From Patescibacteria group bacterium (lineage in GTDB: Bacteria > Patescibacteriota > Minisyncoccia > JAHIHE01), in the NCBI GenBank assembly GCA_018896765.1, contig JAHILZ010000092.1, positions 1 to 23,219 on the forward strand: a DNA stretch of 23,219 nt, written 5' to 3'. The notes under the pieces are model-generated. The model did not search any database. It saw only the letters and a list, made by a program, of their open reading frames with translations, and was not told where the DNA came from. Numbering within the stretch: the first letter of the stretch is position 1; each line of letters starts with the position of its first letter. Of the stretch, positions 6,824 to 13,859 are shown in pieces. The position numbers and the translations under genes were made by a program.

Positions 6824-7798
6824 ATGACCATCAAAGAAATCCTACGAAAAAGCATTAAAATCCTTGTGGCGAAAAAAATTGACTCGGCTAATATAGATGC
6901 AGAAATACTATTGCTGCATATTTTGAATCAATCTAGAAATAAACCAAAAACTTTCCGCAACGATCGCTCATGGCTTTGCGCGCACAATGATTACAAACTT
7001 TCAAAACCGCAAGAAAATAAATTTCACAGTCTTATCAAGCGCCGCGAAAAATTCGAACCGATAGCTTATATCACCTGTAAAAAAGAGTTTTATGGATTAG
7101 AATTTCATATCGATAAAAATGTTCTTATCCCCCGCCCCGAAACAGAAATCTTGGCGGAAAACGCGCTAAAAGAAATTTTAAAAGACATAACTTGGAGGTT
7201 GAGCCTCCAAGTGGAGGATCAACCTCCAAATACTAATAAAAAAATGATTATTGCCGATATAGGAACCGGATCAGGAGCTATCGCCATAACTATTGCCAAA
7301 ACCTTAAAAGATAAAAAACTCGCTGATCAAACAAAAATTTACGCAACGGATATTTCACTAAAAGCGCTAAAAATAGCCAAAATAAACGCTAAAAAACATA
7401 ATTGCAACAAAAATATTATTTTCAAAAAAGGCAATCTGCTAAAAGCTCTTCCGAAAAATACGAAAATTGACTACTTGCTGGCAAATTTGCCGTATGGACG
7501 CAAAAATTATCTTTATAAACAAATAAAAGATAAAACAAAATTAGCTATTTTTTTTGGAATTAAATACGAACCTAAAATTTCAATCTTTGCGGCAAATGAT
7601 GGTATGAAATATTTTGATAAATTTTTTCCGACTTTGCCGAAATATACTGCCAACGGAACAAAAATATTTTTAGAATCCGACCCGCGTCAGATTTCCTCAA
7701 TTGAAAAACTGGCAAAAAAATACTTGCCAAAACACAAAATTACTGTTATAAAAGATTTGCGAGGATTAAACAGAATAACTAAAATTGAAATAAAATAA
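6809..7798 (+). CDS. prmC: Release factor glutamine methyltransferase PrmC/HemK
   Basis: SAM-dependent N5-glutamine methyltransferase acting on the GGQ of RF1/RF2. Features: N-terminal helical domain (7-90) with REKFEPIAYI; IPRPETE (108-113); SAM motif I ADIGTGSGAIAI (149-160); acidic motif II region TDISLKAL (180-187); and the catalytic loop NLPY (226-229) in place of the canonical NPPY. The ATG at 6824 (MTIKEIL) is the likely start; the first five codons come from an AAAATGTT repeat. Residues ~128-141 (TWRLSLQVEDQPPN) are encoded by a 38-bp near-perfect palindrome inserted in frame between the IPRPETE and SAM motifs, a variable-length linker in the family. It follows prfA, consistent with functional pairing. 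Confidence 0.92.
   Translation: MLKCFMTIKEILRKSIKILVAKKIDSANIDAEILLLHILNQSRNKPKTFRNDRSWLCAHNDYKLSKPQENKFHSLIKRREKFEPIAYITCKKEFYGLEFHIDKNVLIPRPETEILAENALKEILKDITWRLSLQVEDQPPNTNKKMIIADIGTGSGAIAITIAKTLKDKKLADQTKIYATDISLKALKIAKINAKKHNCNKNIIFKKGNLLKALPKNTKIDYLLANLPYGRKNYLYKQIKDKTKLAIFFGIKYEPKISIFAANDGMKYFDKFFPTLPKYTANGTKIFLESDPRQISSIEKLAKKYLPKHKITVIKDLRGLNRITKIEIK
7192..7229. repeat. Palindromic element inserted in frame within prmC
   Basis: TTGGAGGTTGA (7192-7202) and TCAACCTCCAA (7219-7229) are perfect 11-bp inverted arms; inside them CCTCC-aagt-GGAGG continues the stem with one mismatched pair. The unit keeps the reading frame of prmC and adds about 13 residues. Confidence 0.85.
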
Positions 7799-7824
7799 AT
7801 TAAACAGAAAGGCGGTGAATATAA

Positions 7825-8406
7825 ATGAACGAAGAAAACGAAGGAATAATCGCGTCATTGGCTAAAACTATTGGAAATAACTGGCGATTGCTGTTAGTTG
7901 GAGTAATCATCCTGGCTATTGCCCTAAACTCTTCATGGTCCGATAACGAATCACCTCAGGAAAATAAAAATGAAATAACCCCGCAAGCAGAACAATCCAA
8001 AGAAACCGAACAAAGCAAAGAAAACGCATTAGAAGAAAATGCGCAAAACCCTGAAAATAACGGCAATAATGTCGCGCAAGCCAAAGAACCGGAAATTGCG
8101 AACGCAAACACAAACGCAAATACTATCGTGCAAATTGCGGCAAAGTCAGAAGGAGTTACCCATTTAGCCAGAAAAGCGATTAAGGAATATCTGGGAAGCG
8201 CGCAAGAAAATCTAAGCGCTGAGCAAAAAATTTACGCTGAGGATTATTTAAAAAGAAAAGTCGGATCAAGATTGCTTGAGGTCGGTGAAAAAATAGAATT
8301 TGACAAAGACACAATCAAGCAAGGCATTAAAAAAGCAAAAGGATTGAATCAAAAACAGATAGAAAATTTGTCAAAATATGTTCCCTTGGCAAGAAATCTA
8401 AATTAA
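7825..8406 (+). CDS. Membrane-anchored protein with disordered linker and C-terminal domain
   Basis: A 193-residue protein of unknown function. Residues 1-20 are cytoplasmic, followed by one membrane segment (about 21-37, LLLVGVIILAIAL). Residues ~38-100 are a low-complexity Glu/Asn/Gln/Ala linker (ENAQNPENNGNN, NANTNANT). The C-terminal ~90 residues form a compact predicted helical domain (GVTHLARKAIKEYL, then LSAEQKIYAEDYLKRKVG, then IKFDKDTIKQ-like segment and LNQKQIENLSKYV). The arrangement suggests an extracytoplasmic domain tethered to the membrane. It has a recognisable ribosome binding site (AAAGGCGGTGA) 7 nt before the ATG and ends at a strong bidirectional terminator. Confidence 0.85.
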   Translation: MNEENEGIIASLAKTIGNNWRLLLVGVIILAIALNSSWSDNESPQENKNEITPQAEQSKETEQSKENALEENAQNPENNGNNVAQAKEPEIANANTNANTIVQIAAKSEGVTHLARKAIKEYLGSAQENLSAEQKIYAEDYLKRKVGSRLLEVGEKIEFDKDTIKQGIKKAKGLNQKQIENLSKYVPLARNLN

Positions 8407-8468
8407 TCTAAAACAGATTAAGCACTAATGTTCTTTTCAAAATAAGATTATGGAGGAAAAGTTAATTT

Positions 8469-8497
8469 AAAAGCCCCGCAAAAATTGCGGGGCTTTT
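8469..8497. terminator. Bidirectional terminator between convergent genes
   Basis: AAAAGCCCCGCAA-aaa-TTGCGGGGCTTTT, a 13-bp perfect stem with a T-run on either strand. It serves the plus-strand gene ending at 8406 and the R-M operon ending with hsdS at 8532. Confidence 0.88.
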
Positions 8498-8531
8498 AAT
8501 ATAAAATCATTTTGCTTGTTATTGCCATATC

Positions 8532-9908
8532 TTATTCGCCTCCTCTCTCTATCATTTCCTCGACTCTTTTTTTCGCTTCTTCTAAAAGCGCTTTGGCTTT
8601 TACGCGAGATTGAAAAGCATGGCGGACAAGAGAGGAAATTTTTTGCTGAATCGGTTTTGGCAAAATCGGAATTATGACATTTTTAATTTCTTCCGGCTTC
8701 CAATGCATTATCACTGATCCGCCAGCATCGCGCTGGGCCTGCATAATGCCTATTATGGAATTAAGACACAAAGCCAAATATTCATCTTCTATTTTATCGC
8801 TTTTTAGCATTAATCGCAAAATTCCACTGGAAATAATTCCCTCAATATTTTCTTTTAAAACATAAGCAATTCCGGGTGAAGCGTCTTTGGTAAGCAGAAT
8901 TTCGCCTTTTTGCGGCTGATAATCGGCTTTCAGTTTATTATATAATTCCTCGCTTAAGCATTTTTGCTCGCTGTCTGAAATTTCGTATTTTGACAAACTG
9001 CTCACGCGGATAAATTGTTTGCCATCTTCGCGATAACTTTCCGCGCCCGGCTCAAAACCTTTTTTCACGCTCGCCAAATCCCCCAACAAAGACCATTTAA
9101 AATTTTTCTTGATATGTTCGGTAATTTTTTGATACTTCGGCTCAAAATATTCAGCGTCAAAACGATTGGCGGTTTTGGCATCGGATAAATTTATTATGCA
9201 GTTTAATTGATTATCCAAATCTTTTTCGCTGATTTTCAATTCTTCTAAAAGTAAATTTTCGACTTGCTGGTAAAAAGACTTACTCTGGTCTCTAAATTTT
9301 TTTACCTCGCTAATAACATTGTCGCAATAATTAAGAAGCTGATTTTTTGCTCGTGGAATTCTTATAACTTTAACTTCGTGTAAATCTAAATTATCTCTGG
9401 CTCCACCGCCTTTTAACCGCTCAATTTGCAACTGACAAATTTTAGTTTCTAAAATTACACTTAAATAATGGGAATACTTAATATTTTGTGGCCTCACGAT
9501 AGCTATAGCTTGATTTAAATTATATTGCGAATATTCACCAGTAACTAATCCTATTTGACCAATTGTTGCTCCAACAATTGCAATTAAAACATCGTTGGGA
9601 TAAACCTTTGAACGTTCCATTCTTTCATTTACTTTTTCTGAAATAAAAACAATATTTAATAAATCAAGCCCGCCAGACACCAAATTTTCGCTTCTCAAAA
9701 ACGGTACCCCTGTTTCTAAATAATCATCACCCCACCATAACGGTGTTTCTCCTTTTGTTATATCAATCTCACTTAATTTTTGTAATTCGTCAAAACCGAC
9801 GCTGTCTAATTTTTTTGAATTTATCAAAAATTCCAGCTGATAATATTCAGCATCCAATCGCTTCGCGCCTTCGAGTTGAGATTTTTGGATTATGGAATAA
9901 GTAATCAT
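8532..9908 (-). CDS. hsdS: Type I-like restriction-modification specificity subunit (HsdS)
   Basis: DNA-recognition subunit with two target recognition domains. TRD1 spans ~30-190 (KLSEIDITKGETPLWW, then VPFLRSENL, IAIVGATIGQIGLV, YNLNQAIAIVRP), followed by a helical spacer (195-235, FRDQSKSFYQQVENLLLEEL). TRD2 spans ~255-420 (LGDLASVKKGFEPG, FIRVSSLSKYEI, ILLTKDASPGIAYVL, SGGIL-like), followed by the second helix (IQQKISSLVRHAFQSRVKAKALLEEA). An internal repeat, RLDAEYYQLEF (17-27) and RFDAEYFEPKY (256-266), marks each half. At 458 residues it is a normal full-length S subunit. It is last in the operon, 11 bp after the trypco2-like gene, with no Shine-Dalgarno. It should direct the nuclease-methylase encoded at 11161-13110 to a bipartite site. 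Confidence 0.93.
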   Translation of the reverse strand: MITYSIIQKSQLEGAKRLDAEYYQLEFLINSKKLDSVGFDELQKLSEIDITKGETPLWWGDDYLETGVPFLRSENLVSGGLDLLNIVFISEKVNERMERSKVYPNDVLIAIVGATIGQIGLVTGEYSQYNLNQAIAIVRPQNIKYSHYLSVILETKICQLQIERLKGGGARDNLDLHEVKVIRIPRAKNQLLNYCDNVISEVKKFRDQSKSFYQQVENLLLEELKISEKDLDNQLNCIINLSDAKTANRFDAEYFEPKYQKITEHIKKNFKWSLLGDLASVKKGFEPGAESYREDGKQFIRVSSLSKYEISDSEQKCLSEELYNKLKADYQPQKGEILLTKDASPGIAYVLKENIEGIISSGILRLMLKSDKIEDEYLALCLNSIIGIMQAQRDAGGSVIMHWKPEEIKNVIIPILPKPIQQKISSLVRHAFQSRVKAKALLEEAKKRVEEMIERGGE

Positions 9909-9919
9909 TGGTAATTAAA

Positions 9920-10213
9920 TTAAATTGCTGGATTAATTTTTTCTAAATCATCTTTAATTACGGGGTTTCTTCGTGGATAATTTGGATAAACGCTAAACTT
10001 TATTTTCGCAATCTGTTCTTTGCTTATTTCCTTTTCGCCAGATGCAACATAAATTTTAATACCACCTTCTATTTTTTGCGTTTTACTAATGGAAACTTCA
10101 AAATCCATAGTACCATTTAAATGCCTTTTTCCAATCTCAATCCCGCCTTCAATTTCTTCTATAGTATTTCTTATAAATTCTTTCAATTCAATTTGTTCTA
10201 ATTTTTCTGGCAT
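9920..10213 (-). CDS. Trypco2-like (trypsin-co-occurring domain 2) small protein
   Basis: A 97-residue protein matching my recollection of the trypco2 pattern: an N-terminal helix (IELKEFIRNTIEEIEGGIEI), a strand with aromatic and acidic residues (TMDFEVSISKTQ), then GGIKIYVASG and a final strand (IAKIKFSVYPN). Trypco domains were defined computationally as parts of bacterial conflict systems, often beside trypsin-like proteases or NTPases. Here the protein stands alone between DUF3800 and hsdS genes. The assignment rests on pattern memory and is moderate; a profile search would settle it. Role within an R-M operon is unknown; accessory or effector-binding functions are possible. Confidence 0.55.
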   Translation of the reverse strand: MPEKLEQIELKEFIRNTIEEIEGGIEIGKRHLNGTMDFEVSISKTQKIEGGIKIYVASGEKEISKEQIAKIKFSVYPNYPRRNPVIKDDLEKINPAI

Positions 10214-10327
10214 AATATTTTATTAATTTAATTGTTATTTTTAACCTTTTTTACTTATCCACACCCGACCATTGACACAAAGCCGTTTAGCTGCTATAAT
10301 TTAGTCAGATATTATTATTCATAATAT
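10214..10327 (-). promoter_or_regulatory. Intra-operon spacer with hairpin, possible secondary promoter
   Basis: 114 bp separate the DUF3800 stop from the trypco2-like start, long for this operon. Just after the DUF3800 stop lies AGATATTAT-gaat-AATAATATCT, an A+T-rich 9-10-bp hairpin without a T-run. No consensus promoter is clear. A partial terminator or mRNA-stabilising hairpin that changes the ratio of upstream to downstream genes is possible. Confidence 0.4.
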
Positions 10328-11155
10328 CTATTGAGAAACAAGCGTCGCCCGTTGTGGGCCATGGCTTGTTTTTTGTTTATCGAATTTATTTGCCATAGAT
10401 CTTTTTCCGTCAAAAATAGTGGCTCTAAGTTTATCACCCGATAAAATATAATTTCTCGTTTTACCGCCTTGATTATTTATAAAAAATGATTTTTTGATTT
10501 TTAATTTTTGATAGATAAAATTAAGAAATTTTCTTTTAAAAGTATTTTGATTTTTAATTAAATTGTTTTGTTTTTTAAGATCGTACAAAATAGCCCCTAA
10601 AATCAAATCGGTAAGCTGCAATAAATCCGATGACTTGGAATTTATCTGGCACACGCCGGCAACAACAAACTTTTTATAATGATCATTGGTAATTTTTTTA
10701 ATTTTATCCTCTAAATCCGTTCCGTCTGGAGTAAAATAATCATCTGCCAATAAAACAATAACTTCATCCGGGGTTTTGCCAATGGCAAGTTTTAACAGCG
10801 CTATGGTAAAACTTCGATAAACTTTATACAAATTATTTTGAAAATGGCCTTCAAAATCCAATTCGTCTTTATCAAGAATGATACAATTAAATTTAGCGTC
10901 CTCTTGCAAAAATATGTTAAAGTATTCTCTTGCTATATCAAATCTTACTTTCCTGTCCAACTTAGACCATTTTAATTCTTCGGTATAATTATACTTATGC
11001 CTGATTTTTCTGATTCGATTATACAATTTTTGAGGTTCGCAACATTTAATTATTCCCAAACCAAAAAATTTATCGGTATTGCTATGCAATAAACCTGTTT
11101 CGTCTAAAAAACAAAAACAGGTTTTTATATCTTTAAAATATTTATTGGTTGGCAT
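10328..11155 (-). CDS. DUF3800 family protein (predicted RNase H-like fold)
   Basis: A 275-residue DUF3800 protein. The family hallmark FLDETG (D18, E19, T20, G21) is followed by a strand FGLGII, a central acidic cluster LLADDYFTPDGTD (D138, D139) and the C-terminal QLTDLILGA (Q180, D183). These acidic residues are placed as a metal-dependent RNase H-like active site would be, though no biochemical role is established for the family to my knowledge. DUF3800 genes often occur near R-M and other defence genes. It begins 5 bp after the nuclease-methylase stop. The last ~14 residues (KTSHGPQRATLVSQ) are encoded by a palindrome (10332-10371) and look like an acquired tail. Confidence 0.82.
   Translation of the reverse strand: MPTNKYFKDIKTCFCFLDETGLLHSNTDKFFGLGIIKCCEPQKLYNRIRKIRHKYNYTEELKWSKLDRKVRFDIAREYFNIFLQEDAKFNCIILDKDELDFEGHFQNNLYKVYRSFTIALLKLAIGKTPDEVIVLLADDYFTPDGTDLEDKIKKITNDHYKKFVVAGVCQINSKSSDLLQLTDLILGAILYDLKKQNNLIKNQNTFKRKFLNFIYQKLKIKKSFFINNQGGKTRNYILSGDKLRATIFDGKRSMANKFDKQKTSHGPQRATLVSQ
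10332..10371. repeat. Palindrome forming the 3' end of the DUF3800 gene
   Basis: AAACAAGC (10336-10343) and GCTTGTTT (10365-10372) bracket an inner GCCC-gttgt-GGGC hairpin. On the plus strand the right arm runs into a T-rich stretch, so it resembles a terminator, but no plus-strand gene precedes it; on the minus strand it lies within coding sequence. Confidence 0.6.
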
Positions 11156-11160
11156 ATTTT

Positions 11161-13110
11161 TTATTTTAAAAACTCAAATCCCTGCTCTTTCGCAAACTTT
11201 ATAAACTCCTCCGCTATCTCATCCAAATCATGATCCAGATATTTTTTCCCTTGCGGGTCATAAAGCACATTGCCGGATTTATCTTTTTTATAAACATAAT
11301 CTCCGGAATTATCTTTGCCGGATTTTTTGGAAACCGCCATAAAAATCGGATAATCCTTTGGAATTTCTTCGCCATCTGTCCATTTTTGCAAAAATAATAC
11401 TGAGGTTTTTACGCCAGCATGCGGCTTAAAAGTATTGCCATGCAAACCCACCACCGCCAAAATCCGCGCTTTATTAAGCAAATAATCGCGAACATATTCC
11501 ATATTCGTATTGTTCAAAACTCCTTGCGGCAAAACAATCGCCAGCCGCCCGCCGGGCTTAACCAAATCAAGCGACCGCTCAATAAATAAAATATGCCGCT
11601 CCATTTTATTTCGCAATTTTCCTTTGTCATTTTTCGCCAGTTCATATTGTCGCAACAAAGATGTTTCGTGAAGCTCTCCGGCAAAAGGCGGATTGGAAAG
11701 TAAAATATCAAAATCAAAATATTTAAAATTTTCCTTGTTTGATTTATCCTGATCATAATTTTCAAACTTATGAAGCCGATCCCGAAGTTCGGCTCTTGCC
11801 CGCTCTTTTTCGCTTTCATCGCCTTCCCATTCTTTGGGATTCAAAGAATTTAGTTTCAAAATATGGCTTTTACCGTCGCCGGCGATAAGCATCATGGCGC
11901 GCGCGATTTTCACCGGCTTGTCGTCAAAATCAATGCCATAAATATATTTCTTGGCATAATCAATTTTTCCTTGGTGGTCGGTATTTTTTAGGTTATTATT
12001 CCAAACATGCTTCATCGCGTGAATCAAAAATCCGCCCGAACCGCAAGCCGGATCAATAACATATTCGCCGTCCTGAGGATTGAGCATTTTTATCGCCATA
12101 TCTATAGCGTGTCTCGGCGTAAAATATTGGCCTCTTTTTCCTTTGGCGACATCGGGCAAAAGATATTCAAAAGCCGCGTCTATAACTTCCAAATTCGCGT
12201 CCAATAATTTTATTTTTTCCAATTCCGGCGCGCAAATCGCCAAATGTCCGGCGGTAAGCTCTATTTTATCATAAAGCGAAAATATCCCCGGCCATTCACT
12301 GACGGCTTTTTGAAACAATTTATTTATCACATCATAAGTTATATTCGAATCTTTTGACTGGCGAAATAAAACTTCGTAATCTTTCCGCTTTTTTGCTTCT
12401 TTTTCGTCAAAAAGTTTGGCATAAATCAGCTTGAAAATTTCCGTAAATGAATCCGCCCCCGCCCCCGCCAAAACCAGCTCTTCCAATATCTTTATAATTT
12501 TTACCAAGTCATAAGTTTTTTGAAGATCGTTCAGGGTAAGTTTTTGTTCTAAAATATCATCAATTGTTTGGTCAGCTTTCGGAATATCCCTTAATGTCTG
12601 AAATTCTTTCGGATATGGCCGATAAAGAACAACTTTTTCTATTCCATTGGACCAAACGCCAATGGGTGATCCTTCGGAATTAATATATGTTTTAAGCTGG
12701 TCAATTCCTTTTTTCTCGGAAGGATTTTTTGTTTCGATAATGATTAAAGGGGTTTCTTTGTCTTTTAGGTAAACAATAATATCAGCGGCCTTGGCATGAA
12801 TTTCATGGCCGAATCTTATATCCTTTTCCAAATCAATCCTATCCAAAGAATAATTGTAATAATTTATGAGCTTATAAATCCACAATTGTCGAATTACCTC
12901 TTCGGGCTTTGAAATATTTTTTTCTTCATTGAAAAGCAAAATGTCTTTGTTTCTTTTTAAGCATTTTATATAAAATTTTTCTTTTTCTTTTTCAAAAATA
13001 TTCAAAACTTGTTCTGCCTTGATTTCATCAAATTCCTTAAGCCCGTATTGCGCCGCCGGATCTTTAAAAATTTTGTTTAATATATCACCGATTAAATTTT
13101 CTTTATTCAT
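11161..13110 (-). CDS. Fused PD-(D/E)XK nuclease - N6-adenine DNA methylase (HsdR_N-HsdM, BcgI A-like)
   Basis: A 649-residue bifunctional subunit. Residues ~65-170 form an HsdR N-terminal-type PD-(D/E)XK nuclease domain: E70/E71, D110 in KAADIIVYL, then E126-T-K128 in IIIETKNP, and Q138. Residues ~200-640 are an HsdM-type N6-adenine methylase: GQYFTPR (328-333), SAM motif I VIDPACGSGG (351-360), GIDFDD (392-397) and catalytic NPPF (473-476). There is no helicase/translocase domain, and no hsdR gene in the window. Nuclease plus methylase in one chain with a separate S subunit is the architecture of BcgI-type Type IIB enzymes, which cut on both sides of their site. Its start overlaps the lexA stop by 8 bp, so the two are translationally coupled. 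Confidence 0.88.
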   Translation of the reverse strand: MNKENLIGDILNKIFKDPAAQYGLKEFDEIKAEQVLNIFEKEKEKFYIKCLKRNKDILLFNEEKNISKPEEVIRQLWIYKLINYYNYSLDRIDLEKDIRFGHEIHAKAADIIVYLKDKETPLIIIETKNPSEKKGIDQLKTYINSEGSPIGVWSNGIEKVVLYRPYPKEFQTLRDIPKADQTIDDILEQKLTLNDLQKTYDLVKIIKILEELVLAGAGADSFTEIFKLIYAKLFDEKEAKKRKDYEVLFRQSKDSNITYDVINKLFQKAVSEWPGIFSLYDKIELTAGHLAICAPELEKIKLLDANLEVIDAAFEYLLPDVAKGKRGQYFTPRHAIDMAIKMLNPQDGEYVIDPACGSGGFLIHAMKHVWNNNLKNTDHQGKIDYAKKYIYGIDFDDKPVKIARAMMLIAGDGKSHILKLNSLNPKEWEGDESEKERARAELRDRLHKFENYDQDKSNKENFKYFDFDILLSNPPFAGELHETSLLRQYELAKNDKGKLRNKMERHILFIERSLDLVKPGGRLAIVLPQGVLNNTNMEYVRDYLLNKARILAVVGLHGNTFKPHAGVKTSVLFLQKWTDGEEIPKDYPIFMAVSKKSGKDNSGDYVYKKDKSGNVLYDPQGKKYLDHDLDEIAEEFIKFAKEQGFEFLK

Positions 13111-13750
13111 GGTTTTTATTTATTAAACTTAAATTCATAATTACTTTGCCGTCAAAAATTGTGTCCTCAAAAATTGGAATATTTTTATAGGCCGGATTTT
13201 CCGGTTTTAAATATGATCTGCCATCCGCTTCGGCAATAAATCTTTTCACGGTTGTGCCGTCATCGCTTCTCGCCACCACAATATCGCCCGACCTAAATTC
13301 CCTTGTTTTTCTAACCAATAAAATATTACCATTATTTATGCCGGCATTTATCATTGAATCGCCATGCACTTGAATAACAAAAACATCTTCTTTGGATTGT
13401 TTTACAATTTCTTTTTCAATCGCACCGGGTAAAATCATCCATTCGCCGAAAATTTCCACTGTATCAATATATGCTCCTGCCGCGCTTTTCCCTGCTATCG
13501 GAAATAGCGCATCTTTTTCTAAAATTTTAAACCCTAAAGGCAAGATTTTTAAACCCCGTGCTATGTTTTCTTCTTTTTTAAGATAGCCTTTCTTTTCAAG
13601 CGAAACCAAAAAATTCAAAACGGATTGATTTGAAGAAACACCTAGCATTTCTTTTATCTCCGCCAAAGTAGGAGGATAACCGGAAGATTTTATGGTTTCG
13701 TAGATAAATTCAAGAACTTTTTTTTGTTTTTGGGTTATATTTTTGCTCAT
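13103..13750 (-). CDS. lexA: LexA-family repressor (S24 self-cleaving)
   Basis: A 215-residue LexA. N-terminal winged helix (1-70): ITQKQKKVLEFIYE, PPTLAEIKEMLG, then SVLNFLVSLEKKGYL. The self-cleavage site is A91-G92 in FPIAGKSAAGAYID; the catalytic dyad is S132 (VHGDSMINAGI) and K169 (TTVKRF). All functional residues are intact, so RecA-stimulated autoproteolysis is expected. It is the first gene of the R-M operon and overlaps the next gene by 8 bp. The promoter carries a 12-bp palindrome between -35 and -10, a good candidate for its own operator. It could be the genome's SOS LexA or an operon-dedicated paralogue; the window cannot decide. Confidence 0.92.
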   Translation of the reverse strand: MSKNITQKQKKVLEFIYETIKSSGYPPTLAEIKEMLGVSSNQSVLNFLVSLEKKGYLKKEENIARGLKILPLGFKILEKDALFPIAGKSAAGAYIDTVEIFGEWMILPGAIEKEIVKQSKEDVFVIQVHGDSMINAGINNGNILLVRKTREFRSGDIVVARSDDGTTVKRFIAEADGRSYLKPENPAYKNIPIFEDTIFDGKVIMNLSLINKNHE

Positions 13751-13756
13751 AAATAT

Positions 13757-13785
13757 ATTATATATGACTATTTAGTCTATGTCAA
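13757..13785 (-). promoter_or_regulatory. lexA/R-M operon promoter with operator palindrome, leaderless
   Basis: Minus strand: TTGACA (13785-13780), 17-bp spacer, TATAAT (13762-13757), both consensus. The spacer holds the perfect palindrome GACTA-aa-TAGTC (13777-13766), well placed for repression. Only 6 nt separate the -10 from the ATG at 13750, so transcription should begin at the start codon itself. Confidence 0.78.
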
Positions 13786-13792
13786 TAAAAAT

Positions 13793-13816
13793 AAAATGGC
13801 TTAAATAAGCCATTTT
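13793..13816 (-). terminator. Terminator hairpin after the lytic transglycosylase gene
   Basis: AAAATGGCTTA-aa-TAAGCCATTTT, an 11-bp perfect stem followed on the minus strand by TATTTTTATT. It separates the rplY-transglycosylase operon from the lexA promoter. Confidence 0.7.
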
Positions 13817-13859
13817 ATAATAAAAGTGTGGATAACTATTCAAGAGTAGATTACCATTT

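Noticed and set aside
11514..11819. 101-residue minus-strand ORF in another frame of the methylase
   Set aside because: It overlaps the conserved NPPF methylase region in a different frame and has no homology features.
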